This document shows, one piece after another, positions 32,705 through 41,211 of a DNA stretch of 64,000 bases. How positions within the stretch are numbered: position 1 is the first letter of the stretch; each line of letters begins with the position of its first letter. The notes under the pieces are model-generated. The model was not told the origin of the DNA. It saw only the letters and a list, made by a program, of their open reading frames with translations, and did no database searches. Made by a program: the position numbers and the translations under genes. This stretch comes from JBFMCT01 sp046565765 (GTDB taxonomy: Bacteria > Actinomycetota > Acidimicrobiia > Acidimicrobiales > AC-14), in NCBI GenBank assembly GCA_046565765.1, contig JBKHXX010000053.1, positions 27,159 through 91,158 of the forward strand, given 5' to 3'.

Positions 32705-35700
32705 TCAGAACATCACGTACACGGAATGGGGCACGCGCTGGCCGAGCACCTCGGTGGTGGCGTACCGCCGGCCGACCTCCACCAGGCGCACCAGGACCTC
32801 CCGCATCTCGTCGCGAACCGGTCCAGGCTGCCAGTAGGAGGCCATCTCGTCGGCGAACCAGTGTGGGTCGGGGTTGGGGTCGTCGAGCGCGCTCGGGAAC
32901 CTGAACACGCGGTCGAGCGGCAGCGGTGCGACATCCGTCCACCTGGTCGTCGCGGCCGCGGGGTTGGGGCCCATCGGCACCGCGCCCAGCGCCGAGAGCC
33001 GGTTGGCGGCGGGGAGGAAATCCTCGTCGAAGATCCGCCGCAACGCCTTGACCATCCCCCGCGGCTCCACCGCCGCCGCGACGTCAGCCTGGGCATCCTC
33101 GGCATCCTCGGCGGCCAGGTCGCCGGGCCGCTCGCGCCACGGCGGCTGGTCGGCCTTGGTGAGCACGAAGTCCCCGAGGCTGAGCACGTCCATCTCGGTG
33201 CGCATGAAGCACCGGTACGCGTCGTAGGGAGTGCACACGATCGGTTCGCCCCGCACGTTGAACGAGGTGTTCACGATCACCGCGCAACCGGTGAGCTTCT
33301 CGACGTCGCTGATGAGGTCGTAGTAGAGGGGGTTGTCCGAACGGACGACGGTCTGCACCCTGGCCGAGTAGTCGACATGGGTGACGGCGGGGATCTCGCT
33401 GCGGACCTGGCGGACGACGGGCAGCATGTCGCCGTCAGGCATCTCCAGCCGGGGCACCTCCTTGCGCCTCTCCTTGCGCACCGGGGCCACGATGAGCATG
33501 TAGGGGCTCTCGCGGTCGAGCTCGAAGTACTCCGAGGCCTTCTCGGCGAGGACCGACGGCGCGAAGGGCCGGAACGACTCCCGGTACTTGATCCGCAGGT
33601 TGAGCTCGGCCTGCATGTCCTCGTTGCGGGCGTCGCCGAGGATCGAGCGAGCCCCCAGCGCCCGCGGCCCGTACTCCATGCGGCCGGCGAAATGGCCGAC
33701 CACCTTCCCCTCGGCGACGGCCTCGGCCAGGCGGCGGTTGCGGTCGGGCTCGCTCAGCTCTTCCGCCGGCAGCCCGTGGGTCTCGACAAAGGCCCGGATC
33801 TCGTCACGGTGGTACTCCGGCCCCCAGTACGAGCCCCGCTGCAGGGGGCGGCCGCCGGGAGCGACCGTGCGCTCACCCTCGAGGTGGCTGTGGTAGACGT
33901 CGAGGGCGCCGCCGAGGGCGCACCCGGCGTCGCCGGCGGCCGGTTGCACCCACACGTCGTCGAAGGGCCCTTCGCGCAGGAGACGGCCGTTGGCCACGCA
34001 GTTCAGCGCCACCCCGCCGGCGAGGCAGACGTTGCGCTCGCCGGTGAGGCTGTGGGCGTACCTGCCCATGCGCAGCATCGCTTCTTCGATGACGTCCTGC
34101 ACCGATCGGGCCAGGTCCATCTCCCTGCGGGTGATGCGCGACTCCGGGGCTCGCGCCGGCCCACCGAACAGCTCCTCGAAGCGCTCGTTGGTCATCGACC
34201 GGTGGCGGAGGAAGTCGAAGTACTCGAGGTTCAGCTCGATCGAGCCGTCGTCCTTCAGGTCGATGAGGTGGTCGAGGATGAGGCCGACGTACTTCGGCTC
34301 GCCATACGGCGCCAAGCCCATCAGCTTGTACTCACCGGAGTTGACCTTGAACCCCGCGAACTGCGTGAACGCCGAGTAGAGGAGCCCGAGGGAGTGGGGG
34401 AAGTGCATCTCCTTCACCAGCTCGAGCTCGCGCCCGTGGCCGACGCCGATCGACGCCGTCGCCCACTCGCCCACGCCGTCCATCGTCAGCGTCACCGCCC
34501 GCTCGAACGGCGAGGGGTAGAACGCGCTCGCGGCGTGCGACCGGTGGTGCAGGTCCTGCAGCACTCGCCCTGAGAAGCCGAGCTGGGAGCGGATGATCTG
34601 GGGGAGGTGCAGCTTCTGGCGCACCCACAGCCCCATGACGTCCACCCAGCTGTCGGCGCCGGCTCCACCGACCGCCAGCTGGGAGTGCAGCAGGCGCTCG
34701 AAGGTGAGCGCGGTGTTGTCGTAGTACACGACCGCGGCGAGGTCGTCGACCGAGATGCCGCCTTCCTCCAGGCAGTAGTTGGCCGCATGGCCAGGGAACC
34801 CCCGGTCGTTCTTCACCCGGGTGAAGCGCTCCTCCTCGGCGGCGGACACGATGTCCCCGTCCTTGATGAGCGCAGCCGCCGAGTTGTGGTAGAAGCACGA
34901 GAGCCCGAGGACGTACGTGCCTTCGGGCCGTCGCCGGTGGACGTGGGGCACCTCCGAGCGGTGGGGCCGCGGCTCGACGGGCGAGCCGGGCGCGGTCGCC
35001 ACGGAAGGGAGGAGTTCCCGCCGGCGCAAGCCGTCGGCCATGCCTTCCGCCACCAGCTTGTTCCCGTACCGCCCGAAGTGGCCGCCCGGGCGGGGGCTGA
35101 GCCGGAGGCGGTCGGCCCAGGGAAGGCCCACGAGCCGGGAAGAGAGGTCGAGTACGTGGATGCCTCGTCGAGGGTCGTCGAGCTCGGCGAAGCGCGTCCG
35201 GTAGTCGGGCGAGGCGCCGTAGAGGTAGTGCTCGTAGCTGGGGAGCGGGACGACGACGAGGGGACGGGGCGCGACCTCCGTCGCGAACTCCTCCACCAGC
35301 CGGCGCAGCAGCTTCCACGTCGGGTTGTCGGCCGAGCCGTACTCGGTGTACGGCTGGATCTTGCCGAGCCGGTACGCGGCCGCCCGGGCCCGGAGCGAGC
35401 CGCGGGTGGCTTCCCGCGCCCGGCCGAGCCGGGTGTCGTTGCGGATCCACTCGAGGACGCGAGGACCAGGTCCGCTCGGCGAGGAGCCGACGCGAGGGTC
35501 GATGTCGCCCACTCCCGGGCGCTCCAGCGGGACGGGGACGTTGTGAAGGACCAGGTCGCCCGCCTCGAGGGTGAAGTAGGGCTTGGGTACCAGGATCCGC
35601 TGCCCGGTGGCCCGGTCCACCGACACCCGGTGGCTCACGCTGATCCGGCGCACGGTGTCCAGATGGACGGTGAGCACGACCAGGTCGGCGTCGATGTCGC

Positions 35701-36040
35701 GGGCGAACTCCCGGTAGGTCAGGAGGTGTTGATCGGTGCCCGAGCCCGGGATGCCGAAGTTGTACACCTCGGCACCCAGCAGCTCCTCGAGCTGCTCCGA
35801 GTACCGGTCGTCGTTGCCGCAGGCGTCCCCGGCGGTGAAGGAGTCGCCGAACATGAGGATGCGCGGACGGTCGCCCTTCTCGTCCTGGAACTCGACATTG
35901 GAGCGGAAGCCGGCCGAGTTGGTGACCACGAAGTAGCCACCGTTGGGCACGCGGGCCCGCAGGTTCGGCACGAAGACGTGGCCGACCGCCGGATGGTGCT
36001 GGATGAGCATCCGGTGCTTGGACTGGTTGCTGAGGTACAT
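32705..36040 (-). CDS. SGNH-hydrolase / NodU-type carbamoyltransferase fusion
   Basis: One uninterrupted frame of 1111 aa joins three parts. Residues about 1-360 are an SGNH/GDSL-like domain, with block I FGDSFTAG (Ser67), NFGIPGSGTDQ, and a block V-like GGHFGRYGN. Residues about 375-1000 are a NodU/CmcH/TobZ-type carbamoyltransferase with the Kae1-like start VLGLSCFYHNSAAAL, HHRSHAASAF, LAGGVALNC, MEYGPRALGARSIL and VNTSFNVRGEPIV. A tail of about 110 aa is unknown. Carbamoyl phosphate and ATP are the usual cosubstrates and a sugar hydroxyl the acceptor. The SGNH half may add or remove acyl groups. The ATG at 36040 is 7 bp after the upstream methyltransferase stop. Confidence 0.85.
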   Translation of the reverse strand: MYLSNQSKHRMLIQHHPAVGHVFVPNLRARVPNGGYFVVTNSAGFRSNVEFQDEKGDRPRILMFGDSFTAGDACGNDDRYSEQLEELLGAEVYNFGIPGSGTDQHLLTYREFARDIDADLVVLTVHLDTVRRISVSHRVSVDRATGQRILVPKPYFTLEAGDLVLHNVPVPLERPGVGDIDPRVGSSPSGPGPRVLEWIRNDTRLGRAREATRGSLRARAAAYRLGKIQPYTEYGSADNPTWKLLRRLVEEFATEVAPRPLVVVPLPSYEHYLYGASPDYRTRFAELDDPRRGIHVLDLSSRLVGLPWADRLRLSPRPGGHFGRYGNKLVAEGMADGLRRRELLPSVATAPGSPVEPRPHRSEVPHVHRRRPEGTYVLGLSCFYHNSAAALIKDGDIVSAAEEERFTRVKNDRGFPGHAANYCLEEGGISVDDLAAVVYYDNTALTFERLLHSQLAVGGAGADSWVDVMGLWVRQKLHLPQIIRSQLGFSGRVLQDLHHRSHAASAFYPSPFERAVTLTMDGVGEWATASIGVGHGRELELVKEMHFPHSLGLLYSAFTQFAGFKVNSGEYKLMGLAPYGEPKYVGLILDHLIDLKDDGSIELNLEYFDFLRHRSMTNERFEELFGGPARAPESRITRREMDLARSVQDVIEEAMLRMGRYAHSLTGERNVCLAGGVALNCVANGRLLREGPFDDVWVQPAAGDAGCALGGALDVYHSHLEGERTVAPGGRPLQRGSYWGPEYHRDEIRAFVETHGLPAEELSEPDRNRRLAEAVAEGKVVGHFAGRMEYGPRALGARSILGDARNEDMQAELNLRIKYRESFRPFAPSVLAEKASEYFELDRESPYMLIVAPVRKERRKEVPRLEMPDGDMLPVVRQVRSEIPAVTHVDYSARVQTVVRSDNPLYYDLISDVEKLTGCAVIVNTSFNVRGEPIVCTPYDAYRCFMRTEMDVLSLGDFVLTKADQPPWRERPGDLAAEDAEDAQADVAAAVEPRGMVKALRRIFDEDFLPAANRLSALGAVPMGPNPAAATTRWTDVAPLPLDRVFRFPSALDDPNPDPHWFADEMASYWQPGPVRDEMREVLVRLVEVGRRYATTEVLGQRVPHSVYVMF

Positions 36041-36047
36041 GTCCGGG

Positions 36048-37028
36048 TCAGCTCGCCCGCTTGCGCCCGACCATGAGGTAGAAGCCCCCCTCACGGTCGG
36101 CGACTGCCATCTGGAGCTGGACCATCATCCGGCGGGCCCGGGTCCCCTGGTCGGCTGGCCTCAGGATGCGTCGGACGTCGGTGCTCCTCTGACCGGGAGC
36201 GATCGGCGGGAAGCTGTTCACGAAGTCGAAGCCGCAGCGGTCGAACCACTCCAGCACCTCGTCGAACGAGTGCTGCGACTCATGGGGGTGCTTGTACTGG
36301 TCCATGAACCAGGAGTGGCGCTTGCGCTCGCCCTGGCGTCGTCCCCGGAGCGTCGGGTCGAGCTCCTTGAACCGGTCGCCGCTCAAGGCGTACACCTTCC
36401 GCCGGACGTTCGTCATCGCCCGACCGTAGCGGTTGTACAGACCGATCAGCACCAGGCCGCCGTCCTTTACGAGCGTCGCGATCGACCGGAACCCGCCGAA
36501 AGGGTCGGCGGTGTGGTGCAGCACACCGTTGCAGATCACGAGGTCGAACGAGCCCGGGCGGAACACCGGGCGGAACAGGTTCATCTGCACGAACACCGCA
36601 TCGTCGATCCCTTCACGGGCTGCGAACTCGTGGGCCAGGCGTAGCGAGTTGAGGCAGATGTCGGTGCCGAAGACGACGCGGCCGCCGGCCGAACCGAGGA
36701 AGTTGGTGAGCTGCCCGGTGCCGCAGCCGACCTCGAGCACCCGGGCCCCGGGCGCCAGTTCGTCGTCGAGCACCCGGGCCAGCCCTGAGCGCCGGGCTCG
36801 CTCACGTAGCGTCCACACCGAGTCGAAGTCGTCGTAGTTGGGGAAGGGGTTCTCCTCGTAGAACGCCTTCACCGTCTCCGTCACGTCGCCCGGTTCGCCG
36901 TGAGCGTCGTGAGGCCAGAACAGCAGCGGGATGCCGTCCTCGCTGCCGAACCGGCGGCCGCAGCCCCCGCACGCCGGGCGTGACGGTTCGCTCACGTCGA
37001 GCTGGTGGCCGCACGCCGGGCACGTCAT
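36048..37028 (-). CDS. Methyltransferase with N-terminal zinc ribbon
   Basis: The 326-aa protein begins with a Trm112-like zinc ribbon (CPACGHQL and CGGCGRRF, Cys pairs at about 3/6 and 20/23). A class I methyltransferase follows, with motif I VLEVGCGTGQLTNFLG near 98-113, FGTDICLNSL and motif IV DLVICNGVLHHTADP. YNRYGR and the Trp/His-rich segment SWFMDQYKHPHESQHSFDEV mark a family frequent in polysaccharide and natural-product loci. ATG 37028 was chosen. GTG 37058 would add ten residues. It directly precedes the carbamoyltransferase fusion. Confidence 0.85.
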   Translation of the reverse strand: MTCPACGHQLDVSEPSRPACGGCGRRFGSEDGIPLLFWPHDAHGEPGDVTETVKAFYEENPFPNYDDFDSVWTLRERARRSGLARVLDDELAPGARVLEVGCGTGQLTNFLGSAGGRVVFGTDICLNSLRLAHEFAAREGIDDAVFVQMNLFRPVFRPGSFDLVICNGVLHHTADPFGGFRSIATLVKDGGLVLIGLYNRYGRAMTNVRRKVYALSGDRFKELDPTLRGRRQGERKRHSWFMDQYKHPHESQHSFDEVLEWFDRCGFDFVNSFPPIAPGQRSTDVRRILRPADQGTRARRMMVQLQMAVADREGGFYLMVGRKRAS

Positions 37029-37166
37029 CAGATCCGCGTGCTCGCTCAGTTGTGGCACGACCGCCCCCAGCACCCTTCCTTCGATGGCCTGCAATTGTAG
37101 GCGGCGGCCGCGGTGGGCCGGCACCGCCGCGATTCGGGCCCGCCAGGGCGGGCGTACTGTACGGCC
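37029..37166. promoter_or_regulatory. Divergent intergenic region with inverted repeat
   Basis: This gap separates the leftward methyltransferase operon from the rightward lipoprotein operon, so it should hold both promoters. It includes an AT-rich near-palindrome (CCTGCAATTGTAGG, near 37088-37101). It also has a perfect 7-bp inverted repeat GCCCGCC/GGCGGGC at 37138-37153, just before the lipoprotein start. No clear -35/-10 pair was found. Confidence 0.3.
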
Positions 37167-39629
37167 GTGGGCTGCGACGGCGAGGTGGTGAAGGCCCCGC
37201 GCGCCGTGGCCGCCCTCCTCCTGGGGGCCATGCTGCTCGCTGCGTGCGCCCGGTCCGACGAGAGGGAGCGACCGGCTCCCAACAGCGCCGACAGGCTCAT
37301 CTTCTGGGCCAACTGCGCTGAGGTCGTCAAGCTCTCGGACGCCCAGCTCGACGAGTGGGAGAGCCGCGGCATCGACGGCTTCGTCTGCGTACACCAGCAC
37401 CTCTGGGGGCTGGGCGGGAGCCAGCGGTTCGACCCTCGCCCCGGGGCCCCGTTGGCGGGCGAGCCGTACCGGCTCCAGCGCGACCTGCGTGACTCCGACG
37501 TCGTCCGCCGCGCCAAGGACCGCGGGATGAAGATGTACCTCGGCTTCTTCCTGGTGAATGCCCAGAACAACGCCACCCCGCTGCTCGACTGGTTCGACGA
37601 CCGCGGCTGGAGCCAGCGCGTGCTCCCTGCGATCCGGGACGCCGCCGCCGTCGCCCGCCTGCTGGAGTTCGACGGCGTGGCGTTCGACCAGGAGCTCTAC
37701 GGCCGCGGCGAGGGGGCGCAGAACTGGCCGTGGGACTACCCCGGCAACCGGCGGGGCGAGGCCCAGGTTCGCGCCCAGGTCAAGCAGCGGGGCCACGAGG
37801 TCATGCGGGCTGTCCTCGACGTCTTTCCGGGCGTCGATCTCCTGACCTACGCGTACGCCTTCCCCGGCGACTGGAAGTCGGTCGTCCAAGAGGAGCAGAA
37901 CGCGATCTCCGGTTTCGGGGCCAACTCCACGTTCATCGACTGGTACGACGGGCTCTCCAGCGCCGAGGGGTACTCGGCCATCCGCCTGTTCAGCACCGCG
38001 TTCTACAAGGTCTTCACGCCCGCCCGGGACTGGGACACCGCGCTGGCGCACGAGTACAACTCGATCTACTCCCTGTTCTCGCGGCAGCTCTCGAACTGGT
38101 CCTATGCGGCGTCGCGCCTCCACCTGTCGCCTGCGATCTGGATCGACGACGGCGATCCCAACGCCGAGGGTGATTACCAAGCGGCCCGCCCGCCGGAGTA
38201 CGTCGACGCCCAGCTCCAGGCGATGCGAAGCTGGGCGGCGGGCCGGGAGCTGGTGGTCTTCGCCTACCACGGTCTCTACGGCACGGCGGCGGCCCGCTAC
38301 ACCGACGCCTTCGACTACCGGCCCTACGTCCCGAGCCTGCGGCGGGCCAGTGAGCCGGCGGTGGTGGACGACGAGGGCCCCGCCCTCGCGCTCGTCGCCC
38401 CGACGGCTGGCGAAGAGGTCCACGTGGCCGGCACCGGCGTCGACCTGCGGGGCACCGCCAGCGACAACCGGGCGGTCCGGGCCGTGACGTGGGAGAACGA
38501 CCGGGGTGGCGGCGGGGCCGCCCAGATGCGCTGGCAGGTCCGCTGCGGCAACCACCGGGAGGGCTACGAGTCCGAGACCGCCTGGGCGGCCGACGGGATC
38601 ACCCTCCACCCCGGGACCAACAACATCGTGGTGACGGCGGAGGACGTCAAAGGGCTGCGCACCACACGCCACCTGCGGGTGGTGGCGGGGAGCGGATCGC
38701 CCACGCCCGACACCACCGCTCCGGTGGTCCGCCTGGCGTCGCCCGGATGCGCGTCGGCGGTGTGGGGCCGCATCCGGGTGGTCGCCGAAGCGTCCGACAA
38801 CACGGGCGTCGCCAAGGTGGACTTCCTGGTCGACGGTAGGGTGCTGAGCACCGCGGCGTCGCCGCCCTACGCCTGGGACTGGGACACGTCCACGACCGGT
38901 GAAGGCACCGTCACCCTCGGCGTCACCGCCTACGACCATGCCGGCAACCACGCCACCTCGTCGTTCCCCGTCACTGTCCAGCCCCCGCCGTCCCAGTTCG
39001 AGGTGAGGCGCGCAGCGGCGCCGCCGGTCGTGGACGGGAGGCTGGCGGAGTACGCTGGCGCCCCCGCCGCCACCTTCGGCCAACCCGGCACGTCGAGCAA
39101 GGTCACCGTGCGTGCCCTGTGGGATGCAGACAACCTCTATCTCGCCTTCGACGTGGAGGACCCTGACGTGCAGGCGGCGCCGGGGTCCCGCGACGGCCGG
39201 TTGTGGGAGGAGGACTCGGTGGAGTGGTTCGTCGACGTTCGGGGCGACGGCGGGGGGGCGAGCCGTCCCGGCGCGCCGTACATGGCGCCCGACGACCACC
39301 AGGGGATCGTGAGCGCCGCCAACGTCCAGTTCGACGCCCGGGGGACCAGTACCGGCGCCCCCGACACGTCGTGGGACGGCCCATGGACGTCACGGGTGGT
39401 GCGGGCCGGCCCCAGCGCCGGCGGGGCCCCCGGGTACGCGGTCGAGATCAGCATCCCGTGGACGACCCTGGAGCTCGGCTCCACCCCTCGGGCGGGGCTC
39501 ACGATCGGGCTCGGCCTGGCCCTGAACGACAAGAGCGGCGACCGCAGCGCGGCAGTGATGTGGCCTGACGTCACGACCGCCTTCCAGAACGCCAGCAAGT
39601 GGCCCAAGGTGCGGCTCGCGGCCGGGTGA
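37167..39629 (+). CDS. Glycoside-hydrolase-like lipoprotein with Ig-like and CBM9-like domains
   Basis: The roughly 820-aa exported protein has a lipoprotein signal (hydrophobic run ending LLAAC, Cys near 28). A TIM-barrel-like domain of about 350 residues follows, with strands LIFWANCA, GIDGFVC, MKMYLGFFLV, DGVAFDQELY (candidate acidic catalytic pair) and DLLTYAYAFP. Two Ig/cadherin-like beta domains follow, each with the TDNTGVAKVDFLVDG-like pattern (here ASDNTGVAKVDFLVDG). A C-terminal CBM9-like domain closes the protein (VDGRLAEYAGAP to WDADNLYLAFDVEDPDVQA to EDSVEWFVDVRGDG). I do not recognise a numbered GH family. It may trim or cut the exopolysaccharide made by this locus. The GTG start 37167 is tentative. 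The ligase-like gene overlaps its stop. Confidence 0.75.
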   Translation: MGCDGEVVKAPRAVAALLLGAMLLAACARSDERERPAPNSADRLIFWANCAEVVKLSDAQLDEWESRGIDGFVCVHQHLWGLGGSQRFDPRPGAPLAGEPYRLQRDLRDSDVVRRAKDRGMKMYLGFFLVNAQNNATPLLDWFDDRGWSQRVLPAIRDAAAVARLLEFDGVAFDQELYGRGEGAQNWPWDYPGNRRGEAQVRAQVKQRGHEVMRAVLDVFPGVDLLTYAYAFPGDWKSVVQEEQNAISGFGANSTFIDWYDGLSSAEGYSAIRLFSTAFYKVFTPARDWDTALAHEYNSIYSLFSRQLSNWSYAASRLHLSPAIWIDDGDPNAEGDYQAARPPEYVDAQLQAMRSWAAGRELVVFAYHGLYGTAAARYTDAFDYRPYVPSLRRASEPAVVDDEGPALALVAPTAGEEVHVAGTGVDLRGTASDNRAVRAVTWENDRGGGGAAQMRWQVRCGNHREGYESETAWAADGITLHPGTNNIVVTAEDVKGLRTTRHLRVVAGSGSPTPDTTAPVVRLASPGCASAVWGRIRVVAEASDNTGVAKVDFLVDGRVLSTAASPPYAWDWDTSTTGEGTVTLGVTAYDHAGNHATSSFPVTVQPPPSQFEVRRAAAPPVVDGRLAEYAGAPAATFGQPGTSSKVTVRALWDADNLYLAFDVEDPDVQAAPGSRDGRLWEEDSVEWFVDVRGDGGGASRPGAPYMAPDDHQGIVSAANVQFDARGTSTGAPDTSWDGPWTSRVVRAGPSAGGAPGYAVEISIPWTTLELGSTPRAGLTIGLGLALNDKSGDRSAAVMWPDVTTAFQNASKWPKVRLAAG

Positions 39630-41128
39630 CCACCACGGCCAGGCTCGCCCGCGTCGCCGACGTGCGTCGGCCCCTCGGCCGCGCGGTGGTCCTGGGGCCG
39701 ACCGCCGCGCTCGTCGGGTTCTCGCTCGCCGTCTTCGGCCAGCACAGCGTCACCTACGCCCTCCTCCTCGCCCTCGGAGCTGCATTCGTCTTCCTCGTCG
39801 TCGGTCGGGGGCCGATGTGGTGCCTGGGGTGCCTGGTGTTCCTCGCCGTGCTCGGATGGGCACCGACGCTGGTCAGCTTCGGAGTCATCGACCTGACCCC
39901 GCTCGACGTGTTCTACGTCGCGCTCGTCGTCGCCCTCGTGCCCGTCCTCCTCGGGCGCGCCGCCCCGCCGGCCGCGCCGCGCGTGGATCTCGGCCAGCGG
40001 GCCATCTGGGTGTTCGTGCTCTTCCTGGGGATCGGCATCCTGGGCATCTACCGCCGCGACCCGGGTTCTGCCGGTGGCTCGTTCGTCTCCTGGATCAGGC
40101 TGGTGCAGACGCTCACGCTGACCGCCTTCATCCCGGCCGTGGTGAGGACGCGCTCGCAACTGACGTCGCTGGTGAAGCTCGCAGCCGTGGCCGGCTCGCT
40201 GAGCGTCGTGCTGGCCGTGAGCAACCTCACCCGGCCCGCCGACGTGGTCGCCGGCTTGGAGCGGGCCGGGACCTTCCTCGGGCCGAACGCGGTCGGCCTG
40301 GTCAGTGCCTTCCTGATCCTGCTCGCCTTGCACAGCCCGGTTCCCTCGGCGCGATGGCGCCGTGGCCTCGTGGTAGCGGTCGGCGTGGTGGGCCTTGTCG
40401 CCTCCAAGTCCATCGGCAGCTTCATCGCCATCGCGGTGGTGCTGACGATCGGCGGCTTCGCGTCGAAGGCCCGGCCCGACGTGGTGCGAGAGCAACGCCT
40501 CCTCCCCGTGGTGCTGAGGACGCTCGCCGTCGCCGTCGCCGTCATCGACCTGGCCATCGTGCTGCGCCCCGAGAGCGTGCCCGGCCAGGTGGAGTTCCGG
40601 AGCAGCAGCACGATGCACCGGGTGCTCGTGGGCGCCGCCGGCCTCGAGATCTTCAAGCAGCACCCCATCGTCGGGGTGGGATGGCAGCAGAGCTCGAACC
40701 CGGAGTACATCAGCGACCCCGAGGTGAACCGGGCCTTGCGGTCCCGTTTCCCGGACGCCCACCCGAGGCTCTTCCCCGACGTCTCGGCCACCTCGGTCCA
40801 CAACTTCTACATCCAGGTCCTGGCGGAGGCGGGGATCGTCGGGTTCGCCCTCCTCCTGTGGGCGCTGGTGGTGGCCTTCGCCAGGACGCGAAGGCTGGTC
40901 CGGGACCAGGTGGGGGACCCGTGGGCCTACCAGCAGGCGCGGTTCCTTGGCCTTTCGCTGCTTCTGGTGGTGGTGTGGTTCAACGAGAACCCGCTCTTCG
41001 GCGGTCAGCTGCCCACGAACCTGGTCGTGATCAGCCTGGGGCTGGCCCTGGCTCTCGCTCGCATGAGGGGGGAGGATGGGCAACGGCTCGGTTCCGGGTC
41101 CGACCGCGCCGACCAACCCGTCGCCTAG
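39626..41128 (+). CDS. O-antigen ligase/polymerase-like membrane protein (Wzy_C family)
   Basis: The 500-aa protein has about 11-12 membrane helices and a large periplasmic loop containing SVHNFYIQVLAEAGIVGF (about 390-410), the histidine-bearing Wzy_C/WaaL signature. Such enzymes polymerise lipid-linked repeat units or ligate glycan to an acceptor. In a bacterium without LPS, polymerisation or transfer to a wall or lipid acceptor is more likely than O-antigen ligation. The GTG start overlaps the stop of the glycoside-hydrolase-like gene (GTGA), so the two are probably cotranslated. Confidence 0.85.
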   Translation: MTTTARLARVADVRRPLGRAVVLGPTAALVGFSLAVFGQHSVTYALLLALGAAFVFLVVGRGPMWCLGCLVFLAVLGWAPTLVSFGVIDLTPLDVFYVALVVALVPVLLGRAAPPAAPRVDLGQRAIWVFVLFLGIGILGIYRRDPGSAGGSFVSWIRLVQTLTLTAFIPAVVRTRSQLTSLVKLAAVAGSLSVVLAVSNLTRPADVVAGLERAGTFLGPNAVGLVSAFLILLALHSPVPSARWRRGLVVAVGVVGLVASKSIGSFIAIAVVLTIGGFASKARPDVVREQRLLPVVLRTLAVAVAVIDLAIVLRPESVPGQVEFRSSSTMHRVLVGAAGLEIFKQHPIVGVGWQQSSNPEYISDPEVNRALRSRFPDAHPRLFPDVSATSVHNFYIQVLAEAGIVGFALLLWALVVAFARTRRLVRDQVGDPWAYQQARFLGLSLLLVVVWFNENPLFGGQLPTNLVVISLGLALALARMRGEDGQRLGSGSDRADQPVA

Positions 41129-41211
41129 TGGTACGGTGACCCCATTACTGGCGGGCCCTTCCCTCCGCGGTAGATCTGTCGGCGGCCGGAAGCTCGGACG
41201 GGGCGAAGGCA

